In this document: positions 1 to 9,253 of the stretch, one piece after another
Layout of the letters: the number at the start of each line of letters is the position of its first letter
Numbering within the stretch: position 1 is the stretch's first letter
Assembly (NCBI RefSeq): GCF_023566355.1
Contig: NZ_JAKNSW010000001.1
Coordinates: 62,001-126,000 of the forward strand
Length of the DNA stretch: 64,000 nucleotides
DNA from: Mesoplasma sp. JKS002658
Lineage (GTDB): Bacteria; Bacillota_I; Bacilli_A; Mycoplasmatales; Mycoplasmataceae
Reading direction: 5' to 3'
Notes under the pieces: generated by a model
Seen by the model: the letters and a program-made list of their open reading frames with translations, nothing else
Database searches by the model: none
Told to the model about the DNA's origin: nothing
Made by a program: the position numbers and the translations under genes

Positions 1-1
1 C

Positions 2-352
2 TTTTTATCTGGTTTCTTAGCTGGAATTGGTGGAGGAGTGATGATTTGCACCATTGTTGGAGGAGGAACTTTTGGAGGAACCACTTTTGGTTTTGGGTTC
101 TTAGGACTAGCGATTCTAATCTTTGGTCAATGAAATATTCTTTATATTACCATTGGGGTTGTTGCTTTTGGGTTCTTATACACTTTAGGAAACCAATTAG
201 GGACTTTAACCACTAATATATCAATTAAGAATAATGCAGGAATCTTTAGAATTATTCCCTTTGTCTTAACAATTGTTGTCATGGTGATCTTTTCGAAGTG
301 ATCACACGCTCCAGCAGCGAACGGGCAGCCTTTTGATAAGGCCCTGCGGTAG
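2..352 (+). CDS. ABC transporter permease, nucleoside/simple-sugar type, C-terminal part
   Basis: This is the last 116 residues of a permease whose start lies before the window. The visible part is almost all membrane segments and glycines. It contains the stretch GFGFLGLAILIFGQWN followed by FGFLYTLGNQL, which resembles the last conserved loop of BPD_transp_2 permeases such as Bacillus NupQ (GRGF.ALA..IFGKW pattern). Family members pair with a second permease, an ABC ATPase and a BMP-type lipoprotein to import nucleosides; none of those is in view. TGA at codon 44 is read as Trp. A hairpin terminator follows directly, so this is the last gene of its operon. The substrate is inferred from similarity only. 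Confidence 0.7.
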
Positions 353-363
353 TTAAATTAGTT

Positions 364-390
364 TAAAAGCACTCAAATGAGTGCTTTTTA
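364..390 (+). terminator. intrinsic terminator after permease
   Basis: The stem AAAAGCACTC / GAGTGCTTTT with a 4-base loop is followed by T-rich sequence, 12 bases after the permease stop. Confidence 0.8.
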
Positions 391-425
391 TTTGGATGAA
401 TTTTAGTCAAGGTCTGGAATTGTTA

Positions 426-577
426 GTTAAGAATGAGATAATAAAAACTGTCAAAAGTTCTTAACAAAAAAAGGTTAATAACACCATGATTGATGATTTA
501 TTAATTAAGGAAAAGTTGAAATAATCAGCCCTAAAACAAAACTTAGCAAAAGACCATTTTTTGGTCTTTTATTTTTT
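426..577 (+). other. small transcribed-looking element: hairpin, 12-codon ORF, terminator
   Basis: An 8-base perfect inverted repeat (GTTAAGAA at 426, TTCTTAAC at 458) precedes a purine-rich stretch and a 12-codon ORF at 486-524. A strong terminator hairpin (548-556 with 562-570, then T-rich) closes the region. This could be a small RNA, a leader for the gene at 620, or the remains of a lost gene. No family is recognised. Confidence 0.35.
548..577 (+). terminator. intrinsic terminator
   Basis: Stem AAAAGACCA / TGGTCTTTT with a T5 loop and a trailing ATTTTTT. It lies 43 bases upstream of the AbiH-like gene and separates it from the preceding sequence. Confidence 0.75.
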
Positions 578-619
578 GTAAAATAAGAAATGAATAAATA
601 GGGAATGGTGATTATAAAA

Positions 620-1714
620 ATGGAAATTTTGATTTTAGGGAACGGGTTTGAATGTCAGTATAACCCCAATGTCCGCAATTTTAACCAAAAATTTGTTGAG
701 TTTATTAATGATGAGAATAAAACTAAAGAATTATTAAAAAAGATTAAAAGCTTTTGTGAACATGATCAAAAAATTTATCAAGCGATAGTTACGACGATTC
801 GGAATGAAATTGAATTTAATGAAAATTTTATTTTAGAATCAGAATTACGTGATATTGGGATGCATTTAGCTAATGCTCCAGCTCGAACGCTGGTTGCAAG
901 TGAGAATTTAATTTTTCATTGTTTAAAAAATTTAGTTGGTTTGATTATCAATGAATTCACCACTGATTATCGACAAATTGATCAATATATGGATTTTCGC
1001 ATGAAAGAATTACCAGACCAAATTTGAACAACAAATTATACCAATTCAGCTCAGGAGGCTTACGAATCTTGAACAGAAGGTTCTCTTTTTCAACCCCTTG
1101 ATTTGACTAATTCCTACTCCAAAGATTCTTTGAAAAAAGCGAAAGTGATTTATTTACATGGTCAATTTTTATTTCGAACCACATCAACATTTTCACCAAC
1201 AACAGCTTATCTTGGCGCTTCCCAACTTGGTGATATTTATCAAGCCAATTCTCCTTATTTTAGTGCTAATCAACCAGTTAAAGCAACTCAAAAATCAAGC
1301 AAAACTTTTATTGATGATCAAACCTTTCAAAACATTGAAATTAATTTAGCAAAGAAAAACGAAAACCCGTTAAAAAGTGCTATTTCTAAAATTCTTTGGA
1401 ACCAAAGTGAAGTCATTAAAATTAATATTTTTGGTTTATCGGTAAATAATGATGAAGGATTATTTAAAATTCTCTTAGACGAACTTGAGAAAGCAAACGT
1501 TAGTTATGAATTAAATTTCTACTACTATACGCAAACTGATAAAAAGAATTTTGAAGTATTTAAGCATGATTATTTGAATAGTACAAATGATAATAATTCT
1601 GTCGTTAATCCTTTTATTCATTATAATTTTGGGAACAATCCTCAAAAAGTTAAAAAACGAATTAACATTTTGCCATCAAAAGAATACAAGGGGTTTAAAT
1701 TAAAAAAGAAATAG
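620..1714 (+). CDS. AbiH/SIR2-like putative phage abortive-infection protein
   Basis: The 364-residue protein opens with MEILILGNGFE, matching the N-terminal nucleotide-binding signature of AbiH-type proteins (ILLIGNGFD in most). Three more family-like blocks follow in order: W-TTNYTN near residue 136, IYLHG with His180, and IFGLSVNNDE near 271-279 (GHS...D in relatives). These are shared by AbiH and the SIR2-like fold. AbiH proteins of lactococci block phage growth by an unresolved mechanism. The first Asp is Glu here, and the GHS motif reads GLS, so the site may be altered. The ATG at 620 is chosen over one at 605 because the AGGGA motif at 600 is correctly spaced only for 620. Codon 136 is TGA. 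It converges with the next gene, with 7 bases between stops. The call is by motif only. Confidence 0.55.
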
Positions 1715-1721
1715 AGTTAAG

Positions 1722-2243
1722 CTATTTGCTCATCGCTGCGATTAACTTTTGGTCATGATTTAGCAATTGGCAAGTTAACAAATAACTTCCTATAATTAAA
1801 ATTAAATTACTAGCAATTAAAATTAGAACTGTTCATCAATTATTTTTCGCCGCTTTAATTCAGTTGTTATCATAACCATTTATTGTCGCGGTCAGTTCAA
1901 CAAAGTAAAGGACAACTAAAAAACTAATGATTATCAAGTAGGTTTGTCAATTGACTTGAAACTTACTGGTTTGTTTGGTTTTCTGATCAATTTCATACTT
2001 GTAAGTTACAAATAAAAAGGTAAAACTAACAAAGGTTTTACTGTGATTTAATAATCATGTGATTAACATTATTAACAAGTAATTCAAAACAATCAAAATA
2101 GCGAGAGGAACTTTGGTAGTTTTCACATCTAAGTTTTTAATTGTTAAAACAATGATTAACCCAATTAATAATAAAATTAAAGAACTAATCATCACCACAA
2201 GATTGGTTCTTTTTAAATGTGGTTTAAATAATTGAAAATCCAA
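1722..2243 (-). CDS. four-helix membrane protein of unknown function
   Basis: The 173-residue product has about four hydrophobic segments: residues 14-32, 45-75, about 105-122 and about 140-160. They are separated by short charged loops, and the C-terminus is basic. I do not recognise the family. The start is TTG at 2243, supported by AAGGA about 10 bases upstream on the minus strand; no ATG lies near it. Four in-frame TGA codons are read as Trp, two of them adjacent. It converges on the AbiH-like gene and diverges from the gene at 2350. Whether it relates to the AbiH-like gene (as membrane partner, for example) is unknown. Confidence 0.6.
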
Positions 2244-2349
2244 AACTAGCGTCCTTTTTTGCCCTATTATGAGTTTAATTATAGCCGATTTGATAATTTT
2301 AGAAATTGAGTTTGGTAAAATTAAATTACTGAGAATAGTGGTGAGTTTA

Positions 2350-2994
2350 ATGAGAAATAATGCAGCAATTCGTCCTTTACCAACAGGGACAAACTTAAAA
2401 AGTAATCAGAAAGAAAATTACCAAGCTTTGTTAACAGCTAATGAGGATAATGAATTATTGACTTTGTTTTGAGCAAGTTATTTAAGTGATTTAGAAACTA
2501 AGTACAAATTAATTTATCATCCAGGAAAAGAGCTTTTTCAGATTTATTATCATCCTGGGAAAACTAATGCAGCAAATAAACAAATTGTTCACGAAGTTAC
2601 TCAGAAGATTAACCAGATTAACCAAGACTGAAATAAAATTGAACAAACAATGACTAGTTTTCAAGAGTATAGCAATCAAGAATTAAGGGGTGAATTGAAA
2701 ACTGCTCAAGATGAATTAGTTAAGTTAGAAGTTAATAAGAGAGAGTTTGAACAGTCATTACAAAATCAGGATCTAAAAAATAGCGATGGTTTGGTTGAAG
2801 AATTTAATAAAACTTATCGTGAGAAGCGTAATGAGATTCAAACTTTGTTTACCCAAAATCCTCATGTTAAGGATTTGAATAAAATTTATCAAGATTACTT
2901 AAGTTTTCGTCAAAATCTCATCAAAGAGTATTTAAAAAGTAATGTTAAAAATTTGGACCAATTATTAGCAGCATTAGTGTTCAATCCAGAATAA
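2350..2994 (+). CDS. hypothetical coiled-coil-rich protein upstream of tsaD
   Basis: A soluble, charged protein of 214 residues if it starts at the ATG at 2350. An in-frame ATG at 2269 would add 27 residues, but it lies only 25 bases from the divergent gene start and leaves no room for promoters. The central half (about residues 75-190) is rich in Glu, Lys, Gln and Leu and looks like helical coiled coil. The N-terminal part contains the repeated phrase YHPGKE/YHPGKT about 10 residues apart. It ends 30 bases before tsaD and is probably cotranscribed with it. I do not recognise a family. Confidence 0.6.
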
Positions 2995-3024
2995 AATCAT
3001 TAGAGAAAAAAAGGGGATGAAGAA

Positions 3025-3975
3025 ATGAAGATTTTAGCAATCGAGTCGAGTTGTGATGAGTTTTCTGTAGCGATTCTTGATGAGGATAAAATTTTGTGTA
3101 ATGTCATTTCTTCACAAATTGATCAACACAAAGAGTATGGTGGTGTAGTTCCTGAATTAGCAGCTAGATTACATTTAGAAAATTGTGGGTGGGTGTTACA
3201 AGAAGCATTAGAGCAGAGTCAAGTTGATCTTGAAGAAATTGATCAAATCGCTTATACTGATCATCCTGGTTTAATTGGATCATTAATTATTGGAAAAGTT
3301 GTTGCCCAAACCTTAGGACTTTATTTAAATAAACCAGTTCAAGGTTATGACCATATTCAAGGTCACATTTTTGGTACTGCAATTAACCATGATTTTGTTT
3401 ATCCTGTACTTGCAATGGTTGCAAGTGGGGGTCATACTCAAATTGAATTGGTTAATTCGCCAAATGATTTTCAAATTATTGGATCAACTGAAGATGACGC
3501 AATTGGCGAATGTTATGACAAGGTCGCTAGAGTTATGGGGTTAAGTTATCCAGGAGGTCCAGTTATTGACAAATTGGCCAAAACAGGCAATCCTGATGCT
3601 TATGACTTACCTTTAGCAAAAAATGATGCTACTTATGATTTTTCTTATTCTGGTTTAAAAACAGCAATGATTAACTTGATTCATCGTTTGAACCAAAAAA
3701 ATGAACCGTTGCCTTTAAATGATTTAGCAGCTTCTTTTCAAAAACAAGCGATGAAGATTATTGAAATTAAACTAGCAAGAGCGATTCAAACTTATCACCC
3801 TAAGACTTTAACAGTTGGGGGTGGAGTCAGTGCTAATACTTTGTTAAGAACAATCATTCAACAATTAGGAACAAAGTACCAATTAGAGCAAACAATCATT
3901 CCTGATTTAGCATATTGTACTGATAATGCGGCAATGATGGCTAAACTGGCGTATGAAAAACAAAAAGTTTCATAA
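3025..3975 (+). CDS. tsaD: tRNA N6-adenosine threonylcarbamoyltransferase TsaD
   Basis: TsaD transfers the threonylcarbamoyl group onto A37 of ANN-reading tRNAs to form t6A. The 316-residue length is slightly below the usual 330-340. Visible family blocks are AIESSCDE at the N-terminus, HKEYGGVVPELAAR with its metal-binding His, ASGGHTQ in the middle and GGGVSAN near the C-terminus, all of the ASKHA ATPase fold. The strong site AAAAAGGGGATG precedes the ATG. Its partners TsaB and TsaE are encoded far away at 56582-57584. TsaC/Sua5, which makes the intermediate, is not in the window. Confidence 0.95.
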   Translation: MKILAIESSCDEFSVAILDEDKILCNVISSQIDQHKEYGGVVPELAARLHLENCGWVLQEALEQSQVDLEEIDQIAYTDHPGLIGSLIIGKVVAQTLGLYLNKPVQGYDHIQGHIFGTAINHDFVYPVLAMVASGGHTQIELVNSPNDFQIIGSTEDDAIGECYDKVARVMGLSYPGGPVIDKLAKTGNPDAYDLPLAKNDATYDFSYSGLKTAMINLIHRLNQKNEPLPLNDLAASFQKQAMKIIEIKLARAIQTYHPKTLTVGGGVSANTLLRTIIQQLGTKYQLEQTIIPDLAYCTDNAAMMAKLAYEKQKVS

Positions 3976-4026
3976 TAAGATAATCGTGTAAAATAAAATG
4001 TAGATAGTGTTAAAGGGTGTAAGATT

Positions 4027-4812
4027 ATGAGATCGTTTTTTAGTAGGTTAGCCATGCTTGATGAAGATAAATTGACCCCAAGAGAAGAACGTTTGGTAGA
4101 GTATGTCCAAGGCAATCTTCAACACATTGTGAAAAACGAAATGAAAATTGAACGTTTAGCTCAAGAAGCTGGGACTGGATATAGTGCGATTTATGGTTTA
4201 TTAACAAAGTTAAATTTACGTGGTTATCGTGATTTTATTATGGCGTTGAGTGATGATGCCATTAATATTGAAAATGACTTGGTTCAAAATGATGAACAAG
4301 TCACCAGTAATTTGATTAACTTAATTAAGCAAAACTATACGATTACTGATCGCAAAGAAATTCACCAAACCTTAACTTTGATTCACGAATCAGAACGAGT
4401 GTTTTTGGTTGCTTGAGAACCTTCCTTGTTAGAAGTGGTGCAAGAGTTAGAAAACTTTTTAGTGCTTCATAGTCAAAACGTCTATTTTTTATTTAATCAA
4501 TTTTCAATGATTGAAAACCGGATTCGCAACACAAAAAAAGGTGATTTATTTATCTTTTATACTTTTTATAGTAATAATGATTTGTTAGTAAAACTGATTA
4601 AAAAAATTAAAACTAACCAAGCCAACATTGTGTTAATTTCATCAAGATTAGCTGATCCTAATATTAGTAAATATGTTGATTCGATTCATACTTTAATTAC
4701 AACTGCTAATCATTTGGAAAAAGAAAAGTTATATATTTCTAAAACCATTCCTTTTTTATACTTCAACGATTTGTTAATTTATCACTATACTAATTCAAAA
4801 CGTTATAAATAG
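4027..4812 (+). CDS. RpiR/MurR-family transcriptional regulator
   Basis: A 261-residue regulator. Residues 1-77 match the RpiR helix-turn-helix: LTPREERLVEYV, then MKIERLAQEAGTGYSAIYGLLTKLNLRGYRDF. This family usually controls sugar-phosphate genes through a C-terminal SIS domain. Here the C-terminal half (RVFLVAWEPSLLEVVQELE and onward) keeps an alternating alpha/beta look, but the expected G-x-G-x-S sugar-phosphate loop is not obvious, so ligand binding may have changed. The site AAAGGGTG precedes the ATG. It is followed after 11 bases by a hydrolase-like gene, probably in the same operon. The target genes cannot be told from the sequence. Confidence 0.8.
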
Positions 4813-4823
4813 AAAGTCCTTTT

Positions 4824-5924
4824 ATGATTGAACTTAAAAAAAACATTGCCAAGTCACGAGCTTTAAATCGATTTATTCACAAACTTTATGTGGATAACAG
4901 TATTCCGTTTAAATACAACAATAAGTTTCAAAATACTTCGGTTGCGAAGATGAATAAACTGATGATCAAGTTTTTTCACCAACCAGAAATGGTTATTTCT
5001 AAGGAAAATAACATTATTCCCTTTCGGTTTTACACCACTGATCAAATGATTTTAAATGGGGTGCAATATATTAGTGACCCAAATACCAATAAATGGGTTA
5101 TTAGTACTCACGATTTTGGTCAAAATAAGTACTGGTCATTGTTTTTTGCCAAACCTTTTATCGAACTTGGTTATAATGTTCTTTCTTTTGATTTTCGCAA
5201 TCACGGCGATAATAAGGGTTTAGATCCAGTAACTTTGGGGACTTTAGAAACCATTGATTTAAAATCAGCAGTGGAATGACTTGTGGAAAATAAACACCCT
5301 GAATGCATCGGGTTGATGGGGGTAGGTCTAGGAAGTTATGTGATTAATAATTTATTTATCGAAGATAACCAGTTATTTAAAAATGCCCAAGTTAAGTTTG
5401 CTGTGTGTGAATCAACTTATAATTCAGTAGAAAGTTTAATCATTAGTCAATGACGAAAATGACGTTATATTTATCGAGACTCGTTTGTGCGATGAACTGC
5501 TAAAAGAGTTAGAAAAATCATTGCTGCTGCAGAAAAAGAAGAGTTAGTTGATTTTAAAAATAATAATTTACTTGTAAAATTAAGGGAGAAAACAGAGTTA
5601 GACTATGTTCCGTTTTTTTATACCAATTCTTCAATCAACAACTTAGTACCAGCTAAAGATTCATATGAATTAACCATTAGTCGGGGAGAATTTTTTGATC
5701 AAAAAGAAAACCTTGATAAAATCGTCATCTATGACTTTTCTCAATCCCGTTTAATTTTTAAAGATCACTTTAAGAAGAACTTGAGAGAAATTATTGACTT
5801 TGAAAATCAGGTTGTAGGAGATGATCAGAATAGTCAAAAAACCATTGAACGGTTAGTCTTAACTGATGAAGATATTAAAAATAGTGGTGAAGAGAGCAAT
5901 GAATTGACAACGTTTGCCAATTAA
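4824..5924 (+). CDS. alpha/beta-hydrolase-fold protein lacking the nucleophile serine
   Basis: The 366-residue protein follows the layout of S33-type alpha/beta hydrolases. An oxyanion-side strand (WVISTHDFGQ) and VLSFDFRNHGDNKG match the usual D-x-R-G-H-G block. The nucleophile-elbow region then reads LMGVGLGSYV where active members have G-x-S-x-G, so the Ser is replaced by Gly. The C-terminal 60 residues are an acidic tail not typical of the fold. Two close TGA codons near residue 210 are Trp. It sits between the RpiR regulator (11-base gap) and asnS (14-base gap). I infer a catalytically dead or repurposed hydrolase; its role is unknown. Confidence 0.6.
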
Positions 5925-5938
5925 GAAGGAGAGTATTG

Positions 5939-7306
5939 ATGGAAATTAAAGATTTATATCAAGATTTAAAAAATGAACAAATGGTGGAATTTATTGCTCG
6001 TGTTCGTTCGAATCGAGATGGAAAAAAAGTTTCGTTTTTAGTGTTAAGTGATGGTACAACAATTCATGATGTCCAAGTAGTTTATAAAGCTGATTTAAAA
6101 AATTATCATGATGTAAGTAGAGTTCGGGTAGGATCAATTTTAGCAGTTGAGGGAGTAATGGAACTGACCCCCACTAGAGACCAACCCTTTGAAATTAAGG
6201 CAACAAATATTGAAATTCTTGATGAAGCAATTCCTGACTATCCGTTACAAAAAAAAGAACATTCTTTGGAATTTTTACGTGAAATTGCTCAATTAAGAGC
6301 TCGTACAAAAACTTTTAACGCTATTTTTAGAATCCGAAGTTTAGCTGCTTTTGCAATTCACAAGTTCTTTCAACAAGAAAACTTTGTTTATGTTAATACC
6401 CCGATTATTACTTCAAATGATGCTGAGGGTGCTGGTGAAGAGTTCGGGGTTGTGACTTATGATCAAAATCACAAACCTTTAATAACTGATTTCTTCAATA
6501 AGAAAGCTTCATTGACAGTTTCAGGACAATTGAATGCTGAAGCATTTGCTCAGGCATTTAAAAAGGTTTACACTTTTGGACCAACCTTTCGTGCTGAAAG
6601 TTCGTTCACTTCTCGTCATGCTAGTGAGTTTTGAATGATTGAACCAGAGGTTGCTTTTAATGATTTATCAGCCAACATTGATTTAATTGAACGAATGCTG
6701 AAGTTTGTCTTTAATGATGTTTTAATCAACGGTTTGGCTGAGCTGACTTTTTTAGCAACAGTTAATGAACCAGGATTGGTGGAGAAAATTCAAACCTTAT
6801 CGACAAGTAAGTATGTGATAAATACTTATGAAGAAGTGATTGAAATTTTAAGTCAAGCGGTTGCTGAAAAAAAGGTTAACTTTGAAAACAACAAGATTAG
6901 TTTTGGCTTGGATTTGGGAACCGAACACGAACGTTACTTGTGTGAAGTTGTGAACCAATGTCCTACTTTTGTAATTAATTACCCTAAAGAAATTAAGGCT
7001 TTCTATATGAAGTTAAATTCTGATCAAAAAACTGTTGGAGCAGTTGATTTGCTTGTCCCAGGAATTGGTGAGTTAGTGGGTGGATCGCAACGAGAAGATG
7101 ATTATGAGCAATTATTAAACAGGTGTGAAGCATTAAAGATTAATCCTACTGATTTATCATGATATTTAGATTTACGTCGGTTTGGTTATTATAAATCATC
7201 AGGTTTTGGTTTAGGATTTGAACGCTTGGTTATGTATTTGACTGGGACTAGTAACATTCGTGATGTTTTACCTTTCCCTCGAACACCAAAAAACTTATTG
7301 TTCTAG
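5939..7306 (+). CDS. asnS: asparaginyl-tRNA synthetase
   Basis: This class IIb synthetase charges tRNA-Asn. At 455 residues it is the usual length. The N-terminal OB-fold (residues 15-105) is followed by the catalytic core with class II motif 2 ([21 protein letters not shown], split here by a TGA Trp) and motif 3 ([11 protein letters not shown]), ending in the typical [12 protein letters not shown]. The ATG at 5939 is preferred over TTG at 5936 because AAGGAG at 5925-5930 is spaced 8 bases from it. A tRNA-Asn gene is present at 25022. Because asnS is present, the gatCAB genes in this window probably serve Gln-tRNA formation rather than Asn-tRNA. Confidence 0.95.
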
Positions 7307-7396
7307 TGTGTATTCAGAAAGTAACAGACCCAATTAAGGTCAATTAATAGTGTAAAATTAACTTAAATATAATCTTTTAGAAAGCGGGATATTGTT

Positions 7397-8365
7397 ATGC
7401 TTATTTCTTTTGTTATTTCTACCACTCAAAAAGAGGATAACCGCGTATTAAAAACGTTGACTTCGCTTGATCAACAAACTTCAATTGACTATGAAGTGAT
7501 TTTGATTAACGATAATCCATCAATTTCTAAAGAGGAACACGATGCGCTAGGAGCGCTTTTTATCAAGAATAAACGTTTAGTTTTGGTTGATAATTCAAAA
7601 CCCCAAAGCGATGCTTTTAACTGAAATTTAGGAGTAAGTTTAGCTCGAGGAACTTATGTCGTGTTTGTCAAAGAAGGCGATGTCTTGAATCCATCCACAG
7701 TAGAAACGATTAAAAAAGTAAGTCAAAAAGCAACTAATAAAGCTGTTGATGTGATTCAATTTCAACGCAAGTTGATTGGGTTATACGAAGTGGAAAAGAC
7801 TCCTTCAGTTTTAATTGAAGATTATCTTTATGATTTAAGCGAAAATAAAGAGGTTTTTGCTTATGTCGATGCCACAATTTATAATAAAGCTTTTCGCACC
7901 AGTTTGTTAATTGATGATGAAATTAAGTTCAAACCTCGAGTTCGTTATGACGCTTTATTTTTATACGATGTTTTAGCCAAAAGTGATAGTTTCTATAATT
8001 TAGGAGCCAATCTCTTAACTAATACGGTTTCGATTCCTCGTTATTCAGTTTTTGATGTGACGAACCAATGACCTCACATTTTAAATAATTATCGGCGTAT
8101 GGGAATTTATAAAACTATGAGAGATGAAATTACTTATGCGCAATTTTATAATCTTTATGCTAACTTCTTGGGCTTGATTAAACGTTTTAAAAACAAAACT
8201 TTGTACAAAAAAGCGTTAATTTTTGTTAGAGACAAATACGAAGGACGAATTGATTTATTTGTTCGCACCAACCCAATTTTTAAAGAAGCTAAGCATTCAC
8301 AATTTAATGGTGACTTTGAAAATTTTAATAGTTTTATTAAAACAGAACTTAAAAAAAATCGTTAA
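7397..8365 (+). CDS. family 2 glycosyltransferase
   Basis: The 322-residue protein has a GT-A fold N-terminus: ISFVISTTQKEDNRVLKTL, then YEVILINDNPS as the nucleotide-sugar strand, and RGTYVVFVKEGDVLNP, where EGD stands in the usual DxD metal site. Such enzymes add sugars to lipids or polysaccharide. It has no clear membrane helix, so it is likely cytosolic or peripheral. A TATAAT lies at 7368, about 29 bases before the ATG. An RDD membrane protein follows 11 bases downstream. A MOP-type flippase lies further on at 13918, though not in the same operon. The acceptor is unknown. Confidence 0.75.
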
Positions 8366-8376
8366 GATTATTAATA

Positions 8377-9252
8377 ATGAGTAATGAAATAAAGTCAACA
8401 AGTTATGAACTTTCTTGCGAAGTTAAACCAGAACAAAAGCCTTCTTTATACCAGTTAGCCAACGTTTATCGGGTTTTTTTTGCTCGGGTTTTTGATATTG
8501 TTATTTCTGCGATTCCAGGATTTGTTTTAGTAGCGGTTCTAAAAGATCGGGTAGTTGGTAATTGAATTGGAGCAACAATTAATCTTAGTGTTGGGTTAGG
8601 GATGATGGTTTTGTACTTTGTGATTTTACCTACTGCTTTTCACGGTAACACTTTTGGTAAACTAATTTTTAAAATTCGCTTAAAACATAAGGGAGAAAAC
8701 CAAACAGTTCGTTTTTACATGCTTTTAGTGCGAGAAGCGTTTTTCATGTTGATTCCTTGAGTGGTGGCGTTAATTTTTTTTATTGTTGCTTTAGTAATAA
8801 TTACTGTCCATTCTCCTGATAATCGTGACCAAGAAGGAAGTGCTAATTCTGGAGCTTATCTAATCTATCAGTTAGGGTATTTGTTCTATTTTCTTTGGTT
8901 CTTCTTTTTGTGTTTAACAATCAAGGTTCAACCCTTGCACCAAAGTGGTCTTGACATTAAGTTTAATTTATATGTGGTCAATAAAGAACCATTAAACCAA
9001 GTCCATCAAGAATATAAAAACACAACTTTAAAAAGAGATGATGCCCACATTGCTTTAAGTGAATTGCCTGCTAATTTTGATATGAAAACTTTAGCAGAAT
9101 TAACCTCTTCGCCCCAAAAAGAACATGAGAAAATTATTTCGTTAAGTGATTTAGATCGACTTGATTCGACCAAAACCCCTCACTTGAAGCAGAAAAAGTC
9201 TGTCAAATTAATTTACAATGACAAAGAGAATGAGAAAGAATGAGGAAAATAG
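8377..9252 (+). CDS. RDD-family membrane protein
   Basis: The 291-residue protein contains the RDD signature: FFARVFDIVISAIP (Arg and Asp in the first helix) and FGKLIFKIRLK between helices two and three. There are about four membrane segments between residues 30 and 190. A hydrophilic tail of about 90 residues with no recognised domain ends with an in-frame TGA-GGA-AAA before TAG. RDD proteins are poorly understood; some are proposed ion antiporters. The pcrA start lies 1 base after the stop, so the two genes are translationally adjacent. Confidence 0.75.
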
Positions 9253-9253
9253 G

